Shown here in pieces: positions 1 through 13,000 of a stretch of DNA of 64,000 bases. The translations under genes and the position numbers were made by a program. The notes beneath the pieces were generated by a model, which ran no database searches, was not told the origin of the DNA, and was given only the letters and a program-made list of their open reading frames with translations. Location of the stretch: contig NC_037590.1 in the NCBI RefSeq assembly GCF_003073045.1, forward strand, positions 6,288,016 to 6,352,015. Direction: 5' to 3'. The stretch is from Pomacea canaliculata. Taxonomy: Eukaryota; Mollusca; Gastropoda; Architaenioglossa; Ampullariidae. The stretch's first letter is position 1. Every line of letters begins with the position of its first letter.

Positions 1-94
1 TTTCCCTATGACTATTCATACCAACTGAATAAGTTGGTACATCTCTGAGATGGTTAAATTTTCAACAAAACCATGATTTCCATGCTGCCACAAG

Positions 95-1381
95 GTGTAC
101 TTAGAACGGCTGCTGACCTATGCTGAGATTGACATCCATCCTGGCAACTGGAAACGCCTTGTGCTGGGTGCCATCATCCTTGCTTCTAAAGTGTGGGATG
201 ACCAGGCTGTGTGGAATGTTGATTTCTGCCAAATTCTGAAGGATATTCAGGTGGATGACATGTTAGTGTTCTGTGCTTTTTGTTCTACTTTTTAAAAAAA
301 ATTCATTACTTATCCACTTCCAGTTTCGTGCTTTTTTTCACCATGTGAAGAATAATTTTTTCAGCTTTTTAGCATATGAATTGAATTTAAACGGCTTCAC
401 TTTGACACATTTACACATACACACATTTTTTTTAAACTGAAGGATAAGAGCATTTTCACATGTATGAAATCCCATTGTTATGAGTTATTGATACTTAAAT
501 TTTGAAGTTGAATTACTTTGTGATCTAGTCAGACATTGATTGAACAGCTTGTATATAATGAAAGATTTTGTGGAGTTTGTTATCATTGAATGATTCTAAC
601 TTTATTTCAGGAATGAGCTTGAGCGTCAAGTCCTGGAGCTGCTGCAGTTTAACATAAATGTCCCCTCGAGTGTTTATGCCAAGTATTACTTTCATTTACG
701 TTCGTTGGCAGACGCTCATGATTTGGTTATTCCACCACAGCCACTCACAAAGGATCGTGCCCTGAAGCTGGAAGTATGTCCTTTTTTTCCAGTCTGTAAG
801 ATTATCTTGTCTTAAAGAAATGTGTTAACATTGAATGGAACATTTTGAAGGGAGAGTAATTTTACACACACACATACAAAGTGTTGGGAAATGGTGAAGA
901 GGGAGCTTTTAGAAAATAGGAGACATAAATGCTGCATATTTGCACTTCAGCTTAATTTGGCTGATTTTTTTTTTTTTCTCTTCATTCTTGTTTATTTGGA
1001 ACTGCATAAAACGTAAAGACATTCTATTGCCGTAATTTAAGTGTTCTTGATGTTTAACTTGCAACATAGCTGAGGTTGGTCACCGTGAGAATATTACTTT
1101 AATCACTATAACATTATCATCCTTTAGTAAAAATTTAAGGAAGGACTGTATAATATGAAAAAATCATTGTTACAGAATTTCGGCAGTCAGATGCAGAATT
1201 GAAGCTTTACAACTTTTAGTTTTGTTTTCATCATATGTCCATGTTTCTGTTGTTGCAGGCAATGTCAAGCGTATGTGATGACAAAATGCAGTTCTGGCAC
1301 AAGTCACGTACTCACCGCTCCTACAGTCTCGATGGGTTTGTCAACAGAAATCATCACAATTCCAGGGCGATTCTGTCTTGA
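95..1381 (+). CDS. CCNY: Cyclin Y, C-terminal three exons (5' part off window)
   Basis: Cyclin Y is a membrane-anchored cyclin that activates PCTAIRE/CDK14-type kinases and, through them, LRP6 phosphorylation in Wnt signalling (family knowledge). Exons seen here are 95-261, 611-773 and 1259-1381, with donors GTTAGT and GTATGT, all phases consistent, and a TGA at 1379-1381. They encode 55, 54 and 40 residues plus split codons. The protein text matches the end of the cyclin box, for example [33 protein letters not shown] and [18 protein letters not shown], all very close to animal CCNY as recalled. The C-terminus is shorter and divergent, ending in NSRAILS. It keeps an R-S-Y-S motif where human CCNY has a 14-3-3 binding R-S-x-S. 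Positions 1-94 are the end of an intron. The desaturase lies downstream on the opposite strand. Confidence 0.95.
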
Positions 1382-2300
1382 CACTACTGGGTGCTAGCAG
1401 CGACAAGCACTTGTGTGCTAGCAATATGGATCTAGTCACATTACTGCATGCTGATGTGGGACCCAGAAACTGTGACATTCTAACTGTAGTACTTTGTGAT
1501 CGCCCAAGATGTAGTCACTGCGAGGCCAAAAGTTGCTCACAGCTAAGCTTCTGTACAGTCTGTGCCATTTGACGGTGAGAAGAAAGGCATTATGAAGCAG
1601 AAATCTGGATATAATGTAACTTCTAATGTGTGTTTTCATCTGAGACACTTTTCATGAACAATGAACAGAATGTTTTCACTTCTGATACTTAATTTACTGC
1701 CTTTTATTAACGTAGGCTGAAAAAGAAAACTTGTTTTTCAAAACTTACAGCATGCTGCTGTATCTCATGAAATGCAAGAGAAAGAATGGTGATGCAACAA
1801 AAAAACTTAAACTATGTGACCCTTCATGTTTTGGTGTGGGATAGAAGAAGTTCATGTCTGGAAGAGTCAATCTACATGTTAGGATTCTGAAATCTGTTAT
1901 TAATTAACTCCTTCATTTTTGTCACCATCATCATTGTGATAACTTTTCGCTCAGTTCCATATGTCTTCTTTTTTATCGTTTTATAATAACTGCTATTAGG
2001 GACTTGAGCATTTGAAATTGTAAGGCTTGGTGGTGAGAAATTATGCATGCAGCTTAAGATCTGTTCAGGTACATTGTCCATTGTTTTTAATATCGATTAA
2101 TGTTTATGCATATTTGTGCATGTGTAGGGATAGCATTGATATTTGCTGCCTTAGGTAGTGCTGGAGGATAAGCATTCTAAATAAATCTTTAGACATTTTT
2201 CTGTTTATCTGTTCATTAGCTTATTTGAAAAGGAATGCTTTTTTAACAAATAAATTGATTTTTCTTTTGTAAAGTGGCTTTATTTGTCAGAAGGTACATC
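1382..2300 (+). other. Probable CCNY 3' UTR
   Basis: Non-coding sequence after the CCNY stop. AATAAA-type polyadenylation signals occur near 2180 and 2250, so the transcript probably ends around 2.2-2.3 kb. No reading frame here has recognisable protein content. Confidence 0.45.
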
Positions 2301-5300
2301 ATATTATGAAGGTAGCTTTCAGGTTATTTGGCTTTCGCTACATGAAGAAATTTATATGGTATCTTTTTATACAGGTAGGTAAAAAGACCAAAAGCATTTG
2401 ACAATGACCAATATTGTGAGATATAAACATCATAATAACACAGTCTGATATTGGAATTAACTGGCTAAGATACCATTGTGATATGGAACATTGAGATAAA
2501 GTGGCTAAAATGTCATTTTGTTTCTACTGAAGGGTTGGCATAATGACAATGTCAGGATGAAGATGATTAGATGCAGTTGTGAGGTTTGATAATAGAATGA
2601 AGAGGTCAGATGCAGTTTTGACATCAGCATAAAGCAGTGTTTCTAATGTTGGGTTGACACCACTGGGACACAGTGTAGGGAGAGTGCCCTATGGCCTTTA
2701 ATTTCCTTCATATTGCAAAAATGGGATTAAAACACACTGACATGGCAACTTCATATTCCTTCCCACCCCTGCCCAAAATGTCTGTTGCCCACTCCTGCCC
2801 AAAACATGTCTATTGGAATATCCTGTGGCAATGAAAATGACAATATTTCATTAGACCTACCCTACAAATCACTGCACCCTTTCTTTCTCAGATGGTTCAG
2901 AGAAAGAGGCTCTTGAAGGACAAAAAAGTGAAAATGTTTTTATCAGGCAGAAAAATGGACGTGCCATTCAAATGGAAAAGCACTCAACAAAGTTCAAAGT
3001 TGAAACTGTTACTTTGCAGAAAGCAGGTCCTACCAAAAAAAGTTCATCTTTGCAGGCACACTTTGTAAAATACTTCCCCAAGCTTTAAAACATATGCCTT
3101 AAATAGCCTGCAACAATTGACCAGTTCGTTGATGGATCCATCACATAGTGATGTACTGAATGAAGGAACAGACAAACCTGAGGTTTAAAGGCTGTCACAA
3201 GAAGAGTCGTGGATATCTTTTGAGACAAAATCAGCAGAAAGAAAAAATAACTTTAGTAAACTTGAGTAACTGGACTAGAAATAACTTGCTGACACTCTGT
3301 TGATGGAGAAATCTTAGGTCCCAAGCAATAGTTAGTGTTCACCTGACTTTCAAGACCTCTTAATCAGACTCATATTTTCAAATATATGGCAACATAAAGA
3401 CTTGCCAAAGGTCATCAAATAATTGTGTCTATAGTTAATAAGTCTTTGCCTGAGAGAGGAGGAGGAAACGGGTGTTTTACAGCAACTAAGATTTTATCAT
3501 GGCAAAGCAGCCAGCACTGTAAGCAAGGGCAGCATGCAGAGAAATAACAGCATGCCAAAGACAAAATCTAATACTTGCAATAGCTAGTCTTTGTATTGAT
3601 GCATTAACCATTGCACCACTGGACCACCCACCTGAGAGAGCCAGGGTGATAAAGATGACTAAAACTTTCCATAATGGGACAAGAGAACAGCATATAGAAA
3701 GTAGCAAAACTAAAATGTTATTGGGGAACTATATTTGACAGATTCATAACAAATGCTTTATGTCCACAAAACTCTTGTAATACAATATAGTGAGTTTTTT
3801 CCTCCCAGTAACGATGTTTGTATTGTTTCTATTTGATATTTGTACAATTGATCTGCAGTTAGTATTATTCGGTAGGTTGTATTTTTGTCTCATTTTTCTA
3901 AACCTATATTTTAATAAAAACAAAAGAAATAGTATCTGAAAAAAACTCAAGGTGGTTTACATGTGATGTACATATACTAGTGGAACTCACAGCCTTTATT
4001 AGTATGACTGAGTTACTACCTCAAGTAGATACGGTAGACTCATGATGTGGTCCTGGTGTCTACATTGTAATGGTTATTTTTCCAGTTATGTGGTCTATAT
4101 GGCCAGTCTCTTTTGTCATTTGCAAAATTGTCTAACCTTATTGCCAGTCAAAAGTAGTGAACCATACTGTTCGCATCCTGAGGTGCGAGTTTGCTTCACC
4201 TGGGGAGAATTTCTTCCAAGTGAAAATGTGTACTTCTGAAAATGCTGCTTATGATTGTAAAAGGTGAGACTGGTAACAAGGTGGGAGCCTAGAAAACAGA
4301 CTCCATTGATCCTGTTAGTTTTACCGATGCTGTTGGTGTCCTTACTGAGTGGCAATTGAATGTTTACCCTCGTCTCAAAAGCTGGTAAACTTGAAGTAAC
4401 ATTTTTTAGGACATGCAGTCAGTTGAAAACTATTTAAGTTTTTATCGGCAAATTGATGCCACAGGTAATATATTTATTACACTGTACTGGAATAACTTGT
4501 GACAGGACTCCTTCAGATGTTTTCATCCATGCTTTTAGTTTAGTTTTGGAGAGTTTGATGTTTGTAATATACTTAGTTTTTTGTTATATTTTAAGATTGT
4601 ATTTTCATAAAATAGCTGGTCCAGAGACAAGAGGGATCTCTAAATTCTCCTATTACCTAAAGATCATGGGACTATCTTTTGTTAAAAAACAAATTGACAT
4701 TGTGCATTGGACACTGAACTAATTTGTTGGGCCACGAACTAATATCCCTGGACTGCTGGCAGACGATTTTTTTTCAGTTAACTGCTAAAATGAGGCATGA
4801 GACAAGAACGCTTCAAGTTTATTCACATTCTTTGTTATCGCTCGCCGGGACTACCAGCGGATCACTTCACAAGAGGCTAAGCGTTGGTCTTGGCAGACAG
4901 CAATCCACCTCTACACATCCTTGGTTGGGCTATGAAAATTTATAACAAAGAAAGAAATTTGACTTACTGGGTTAGCTTCAAACGTTAAAAAACAAAAAAG
5001 GAGCTACCGATTTGAGATGTGTGAATAATTTTGCTTTCGTAAACCAGTAGGAATTATTAGTGCAACATGAATATCACGTGTAGCTGTTTGCTTCCATGGT
5101 ATGGTGTTCTGGATTTGTAGCTGTAAGCTTTATGTCTCAATCATGAAAGATGAAAAATATTGTAAGGATTTGTAAAAAAATTTACTAGAGATTTAATATT
5201 TCATATTTAGACAACTGTCTTCAGAAAGCATATTTATAAACAAGTTAATCTTAAAACCCCTGGGTCTCCCAACCTATTGACAATGAGCAACTTGAAATGT

Positions 5301-8300
5301 ATGACAAATTCTGTGCAATCAGTGTTGTTTCTCCAGCTCATCTTCATGTCAGCATATTTTTCTTGTACAGATTGAGAACAAACAGAGGTCTTCCGCTTGC
5401 AATAGTAGTTTCAGTGTCCAGAATATACCTCAAATTATAATAGAAGCTGGTTTTTCAGTGTATATTCAGTTTTATTCTTAAAAGAGAAATCTTGAGTGCA
5501 TCTGATGTTTCCAATATGGAAGACTTTTGTTTTTTTTTTTAAAATGAACTTTCCACCTCACTCTCAATCCAACATGCCTTTCAGTTGGCATGTTTGAAAA
5601 ATTGCCAAGAATCTGTGGGTTGTTGTGTCTTTTATATTATTTATGTCCTAAGCAGTTGTTCTCTCCCACATGCACAGCCAGCTTTTTAATTGGCAAATAT
5701 TGTGGGGCTTTTATTATCAAAATTTAGAAGACACGAGCAGTACTTGTTTTACCAGAATCATGCCAGAACTTATATATACAGGCTTGACATTTGTTGAGGC
5801 TGGATTGCATATAATTTCAGAATAGTCTTTCAAAAGATATTTTCAGGCATTAATAGAGTTTGGCTTCTGTGCATCATGCACATGTCTTAGTCTTGTGCTA
5901 ATATAGTCAACATGTATAAATTGAAAAAGTATTTCAGTTGTACAGACAAGTGTTAATGTTTGCGACACATTGGAATAACTGTGTTTACAGATTTCAACTG
6001 TGGTACTTTGTGTTGTAAAAAATAAAATATAAATAAACTTCACTTAGCATTATGCATGGATGTGTAACCAACATTAGAATGTATGTACAGGAGTAAGAAA
6101 CCAACACCAGTATGCAAGTTCATCACAATAGTTTTAGTGGACTCTTTTTAAATAAATGTTAGGGGACTCTTTTTAAATAAATGTTAAGTTCTCTTTAATA
6201 GGTGATTACTTTTGAGACTAACACGCAAACTATCTTGCAGCCAAATAATTTATTTTTACTGATTCAGCAATTAAGACTCAGAATTTTTAGCACATATTTT
6301 AATCAGCATGCAGATATGGTCAAAACTGCAACACAATAATTTTACTAAGAATAGATTTATGAATTTTTTTTTGATAGCAACTTCATTTGTGAGAAAGAAT
6401 GGTAAAAATTTGTAACGATTACCTGCTGTTTTTGTACTTCAAGGTGGGACAAAGCATATGAAAATACTTTAGTATTGAGAAAGTAAAAAAAAAAACAAAA
6501 ACAAAACAAATTTAAAATGTTCACCTCTCCAAAAAATATAAAGTATAAATTCTGCATCTCTATTCCTTTGAGTTTTGAAATTTGCTATCGCAGAGATGCC
6601 CATAGCATTCTTTTTGCTTGTTTACAAATAGAACTTTTGAACACAAATGGATTGCGAATTGTTCTTACCAAACAGTAGCTAAAGATAGGCGCAATGAATG
6701 AGGAATGGTGTGTAAGTAATGTACAGTTAGTTTTGCTGTTCATTTTCAACATTTGTGACTTTGAATAGCACTAAGCCCTATATTTATATTCATGTTGACT
6801 TTTTTTAAAAAAGTGTGTACAAGGTTATTTTAGGGACATTTCTCTAAACTTTTGCATGTTATACATCAACAAATAATGTTCTTTATGGTCCAAGATATTA
6901 TACACAATTCTCATCTTATGTTCTGGATCAACCAAAAAAACCAAACAAACAACAAAAAAAAAAACAAAAAAAACCACCCCAGTTTCAGTCTCACCTGTTA
7001 CACACTACTCACATCCAACAAAATATTTTGTGCCACATACCTTACATAAACAAGCTTGGTATGCTGCATTGCCAAGCCGACCATGCTTTAAAAAAAAAAA
7101 AAAAGTCACTAAACTGACATCACATCAGAATATTTTGCTTTAGTGTAGGTTGGTCGATTGAGAAAATGCTTTCACCTCATGATTCTACATTGGGAAAAAA
7201 AATGTTGATGCAAGAATATAAAGAATCTGCAATGGCCAGGCATGTAAAGCAACACCACATTCATGGAGTATATATATATAGGGGAAAAAAATCCAAAACA
7301 CACATCATCCTCCCTGTTTTGGGGACAAACATAAAATAAAGGGTGAGATACAATGAGAATGGTATTTCAGATATTCCCCACAAAGCACTTCACCACATTC
7401 TAAATACCATTAAGAATTCTTAGCATATTCCTTTCCATTGCAAGACTATCTCAAAAGATGACATTTACTTGGCTGTTTATTGATCACTAAATCTGCAAAG
7501 GTCACGATGGAAATCGGTAACACACTTTTTTTTAAATCAATGAAACATGTTATTCTTATGCCAACAATCATATTTTTCACTAAAAAAAAAACAAAAACAA
7601 AACCCCAAAAATATTTACAATACTGCGTTCACTTGCCTTAGTGTGCTTTTGCCAGAAATAAAAGGTTTGCAAAATTATACCTTATGGATAGATTGCCATG
7701 TAGACAAAAATATACAATAAATACTGCCCAGTCTTATCAATATGCAACCAGACGGACACAGGTGTAGAATGGTGTCTAGTTCTCTCCATGGCAAGTCAGA
7801 AGGGTAGCTTAGTCTAAACTTGAGCCAATCTTACAATAGGTGGAACAAAAATGGATTCCTTTTTGTCGTGGACACACAGAGTTTACAGGCAACTTGCTGG
7901 TAACTGCACATCCTAGTTTGGTATTTTTGGAAGGCAAGGCTGTTGTTTTACAATAAAAATAACAGCAAGACGTGAATGGTGGCATGTCACTGCTATTTCA
8001 CAGCACTTTTTATTCGATATAAAGCGAAAAGATTTGTTTTTAACAATTTGTTGCTTGACCTCATCCAATAAGAATAATTCAATAAAATATAATTCTGCTA
8101 CATATGAAAAAACTAATTATATTGTGTGTGACCTTTCTCATTTTAATTCGTAGATCAAACTGCATGGGATGTAACAATTTGTTTAAATGTCTGTAGCCAA
8201 AAATGTGGCATATTCTGTCAATTTCATAAATTGAAAATAACCACCACAAAAGCTACCCATCTTGAAATTTGATACAAAATAATAAAACATTAGCCTCAAC

Positions 8301-10043
8301 CATTTGTAGGGAAATATTGTTAGAATCCAACCCATCAATGCTTTATTAACACTGCTGTCAACTTTCCTGTGAACAGATTATTTTGGAGACCACAGAGTGG
8401 TCTGGATGTTAATAACTGCATGACTATTTAAGCAACTGAGACCTCTTTAACATTTAGTTGCTAAATTGTTTGTACTTTTTCAACACTTGAGACAAATGCG
8501 GTCTTTTTTACTTGACAGTAATTGACTAAAAGGAAGAAAAATGTCACATTTTTTAATTCCCATCTTCACACAGATTAGTTCAGGGACAGCACAGGGAAAA
8601 TTGCACACAGGCTGTCAAGTATAGGCTTCTATTAATTCCTGTTGCCCCGTTAGATAGAAATGGTGAAATTAAAAGGTGCAATCTGCATTCAGAAGGTTGA
8701 ACACTGCACCACAACTTGACAGAAATAGCTCAGTGGTTGGCACATATTTTGAGTAACTAATGCAAACCCTTTGGTACTTTACTTTTCTCCTCTAGTTTGC
8801 ATCTAGCTCTAGTTTGGCTGCTGACCTGCAGCTTTCAAAAACCTATTACCTCCAACACACACAAACAAAATTCTGCTGGAGGATCCACAAGTAAGGAAAT
8901 TTCTTCACCCTCCACCTGGTCATAAAACTGAAATGACACAAACAGGCTAAATTACAATGCCATTATCACACTTGCACATGATACAAACAAGTGCTATAAA
9001 TATAAAAACAACTCTCTAGTTATAAATTACAGTCACCCTCTACGCAACTGACTCCTTCCCATTTCCCACTCAGAAGCCATCATGAAAAAGTCATAATGGC
9101 AAACATAAGAAATCTCGCACAAATTCACCAATAACTAGCTTAACTTCATCTACAAAATTCAAGTCCAAATCAATTTTCATTTTACAAAATAGGGACAATC
9201 CTTTTAGCAACAAATAATGCATCAAACAAGATTCCATATTTTAAACAACTGCTGGTATAGTACATACACCTGTAGAAAATAAAAACATGGTAACTATTAT
9301 ATTAACTGAGTACTTCAGAAAGAAAACCTCCAAAACATCTAAAGGAAGAATGAACAGGCATTAGAAGCACACTCTCAAGCTACATTAAGCAAACATACAA
9401 AGATCTACACAAACATTTGCTCAATAGTGTCATGGTCTTGCAGAACACTGTTCTACTTATTTTACAAAGGGGGAGGGGTTGTTAGGGGTACGAAAACGGT
9501 TAAGTTGGAGGTGGAACTGCAGAAGGTTGACTAAAAGCAGAATAAATGACTATGAAGCATCCTTGAATGATAGTGAAAGAGAATAGTGGGGGAAATAGTG
9601 TAACAACTGCAGTAATGCATACATGTAAAGCTTTGCTCCATAAAACTGTAAAAAATTTAAACCTTTCATCAATCAGAGATGCAAAATAGGTATAAAGACA
9701 GTTCTTAGGCTCTGCATGATGATTTATAAAACAGATGACCAACAGCTGGCAGAAACATGACTTAGATTCCATGTGTTATGCTGCATCTTTTTGACTACAG
9801 AATACAAACAACTCTTACATAATCCAAAAACAATTTTGATTGCAGTAATGTTGACAGCAGACAAATTTTTCACGTGAAGTTTGTAAGTCATTATTTCACA
9901 TGCTCTTTACTATGCACACAAAATCTGGTTTATCAAGGGTAATTCCCATACAAGTTTGTGAGGATTACCAGGTTACTACCACTGAAGAAATGAGGATACC
10001 ATTTAAGAAGATGATGACTGCAGAAGGTCGTGAACCGTCACCT
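2301..10043. other. Non-coding interval between two convergent genes; probably includes the desaturase 3' UTR
   Basis: I see no recognisable exon in this 7.7-kb stretch. It is AT-rich, with A- and T-runs (for example near 5520, 6485, 6950, 7090, 7580) and one SINE-like element listed separately near 3.5 kb. The part nearest 10044 should be 3' UTR of the - strand desaturase. Several TTTATT hexamers (minus-strand AATAAA), such as those near 8010 and 8342, are possible poly(A) signals, but I cannot choose among them. Confidence 0.5.
3476..3645 (-). repeat. tRNA-derived SINE-like element, copy A
   Basis: On the minus strand this starts with a tRNA-like head. A perfect pol III A-box, TGGTCCAGTGG, lies at 3616-3626, and the B-box is decayed. 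The downstream body contains CAGTGCTGGCTGCTTTGCC and an ATCTTAGTTGCTGT end. The same body and order recur on the minus strand at 62817-62980. Two dispersed copies with a tRNA-like head support a SINE family. Confidence 0.6.
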
Positions 10044-13000
10044 TTAGGAAGAATGGAAAGCTTTATATGTGGAATACCACAGCTCTCCAGAATGACGCAA
10101 AGTTCTGCAAAACACAAACACTCCTAAAAACATCTACAAAATGCTACTCCTTTTTTACCCCCTTCCCTCCTCGCACTTTTCTGTTCATTGAGGCTTCCTT
10201 ACTCGTCTGTCTCTGCTGAATCTCAACATTCTAGTTCATGTTCCCTCATTCTTATTTGTATTCTCTTTAGTTATCTTTTATTAGTCATCAGTTTTGTTGT
10301 TCATCCCTTCTTTTCTTTTATATGTTGTCCATATCTCGCTGTCTCAAGCATTAAGAGCACACTTCTTACAAGCGTGAGCATGCGTTATACAAATTACGTA
10401 TTTACTATTATTATTGTTATAAATAGAGTGGCAATGTAAAGCCTGTGAAAGTGACACAAGAACTGATCTCTAAAAAAAAAAAAACAAACAAAAAAACTCC
10501 AAAACAAAACAAAAACACCTTATCTTATAAAAACAAGATATAAATTTATAAAGAGGTGTTAACTTCAAAAGAAATATTTTACTTACTTTACAATATCAGC
10601 AAAGGCGCCATAAAGACTCTTAACTTGGTAACTCACTCCATGCTTTTCACACAATGACTTGACGAGTGGTGCAATTTTGTAAAGGTTATGACGGGGCATG
10701 GTAGGAAAAAGACTGAAAAGAAACACAGCAGAAGCTGTAAACAGAAGCTGTTAAGTTCAGAAAGCTTAATTATCTCTAAGAGATTTTCCCTATAAAACTA
10801 AGCTTTTCCAAAATTTTAATTCTCTAGCTGCCTCTTTTCTTAAACAACCACTGAGTTTGAATCCAAACTTTTAAGATGGTTACTTATGTGAAAGATCTTA
10901 AAGAACACAAGCATATTGCATGTACGGGGAGATCTCATGCAGACCTTATGATTTCCTTTTTAATCCTCCATAAACGTAGCATACACACTGTTGACATATA
11001 CAAAAGATAGACAAGCTAGTTTTATGCTCACTGGTGTTCTATCTGAAAGTTGAGGTGCCCTGTAAACCAGTCATTGAACAGCGAGCGCTCCACATTACAG
11101 GTTGCATGCATCTGCAGCTTTAACCAAGGCTCAGCCTCGTCGGCCTTCACATCCATTGGAACGTGGTTGGACTGTGCAACCCACGTGAACCAGTGGCTCT
11201 CAAGACACCTGCATATAAATGTGTGTTGTCTTATAGCTCTCTGTGATACTTTATTACTAATAACATACTTTTTAATTTCAACAGTAAGCAGAACAATAAG
11301 TGTTCTTAAATGAACTTAGTTTTTAATAACATCTAATATTAAAAAGTTGCTGCCCAGTCATAGGGTGTAGACAGTACCATAAACCCTTGTTTTCCAAATC
11401 TGCTTCATGCTGAAGGTCTCTTGACATTGCGATTTACTGTTTAACATTGATTATGATTATGTTAACATACAGCAGAGGTGGCATGACAACTGTAGTTACA
11501 TGTAAGGTCCAGCATGTTAGAATTTGCAAGCTGCACGAGCTATTTTGGTGGTGGAAACTAACAGGATAGTTGATAATCTGATTGGGTCATTTTTAAAAAC
11601 GCTATCTGTTGCTTGAATCCTCATTAAAAAAATTCTTAAAACTAATAATAATTTTTAAAACACCAACAAAAACCAGCAAAACCACTAGGACATTTTGTAT
11701 GCAGATTCACTTACCTCACAGTGAAATAAAAGGGAATGACGCCCCAACCCAGCATAGGAAAATATAGGATGAAAAGACGTGCAAAGAACATTGCCACAAC
11801 CACAAGATCCTGTGTGTAATCAAAATAACAGGTCTCAATGATGGTGGAACAGTTTCAAGATAACAAATATGGTTGATGGCATTTCACTTAGCTGAGTAAA
11901 CATATTTACTATTCACTTTTAAGCATTTACATAACCCACAGTGTAACAAAAGAAAATGACAATGCTTGTGTGATTATAAAATTCCAACAATTCAAAATCA
12001 AACTTTCTATATAACCAAGTGAGGCAACTTTTTCTCGATGTTTTATCTTGAAATTCACTATACAAAAGGCTGTAGAATTTGCATTTGTACACTGTTAATT
12101 AGTTCTATTCACTATAAAAGATCTTATTTCCTTTTAAAATATAAATTGCTACATACCAGCCATAACTTCCTCGTGAATATATGTCGTAATAGCATATACT
12201 GGAAGTATACAGGAAATAAAAGAGGCGGTCCAACTGAAAATTGAAAATAGAGAAAATATTTTAAAATAATTAAAACATATTCCTTCCTGTACCCATTTCA
12301 CCTTCACCTCAAATGTACAATAAAATATCATGCTTTCAACATCTGTAGCTGTCTGTGCATTATGCCAATTTAAACTGAGGTTCCAGAACAATGTGAGAAC
12401 AAAATGAAGTAGTATAACCACACCCTCAAAGAAAACATGCTGGAACCAATTCTGATCATACAATCCATCAATATTGCTGTCACCAGACCACACTAAACAG
12501 ATAATAAGCCATATAAGGAACAATTCTACTTTCATATAACACCAGTATCAAAATACATACCAATGAAGAAGTAGTGATGTTGCCAGTTATACGGCATGCT
12601 CTTTTTCTTGGACTTAGCAATCTGCAAATGTCATTTTAAGCTTTGAATAAAGTAGTTTAGTGATTTTATTGAGTAGGGTGGAAAAGATACTGTTCATAAA
12701 AAACCAACAATAATCAAAGTGTCACAAAAGCTCAGGAACTCAAATGGCTGTTTCAGAACATTTATATCACAGACTTAAGTATTTCCATTTTCTCCAGTGC
12801 GTCAATATAATGTTCAATACAAAAAACTTACTTTCATCCCCAATCATATAAAAACTGACAAGAAATCCTCCTAACCTTCACAGGCATTTGCTTGCCAATG
12901 ACAAAAAGTGCTTCCACTCGAACATCTGGATCTTTGTCAATCTGCAATGAAAATTTCTGTTAAGAAATGTTTTTACAAGTTTCTACAATCTCTATTTGCT

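Noticed and set aside
12149..12535. 128-codon minus-strand ORF
   Set aside because: It overlaps a real desaturase exon (12157-12233) in the wrong frame and runs through the intron; the exon frame with [12 protein letters not shown] is the correct one.
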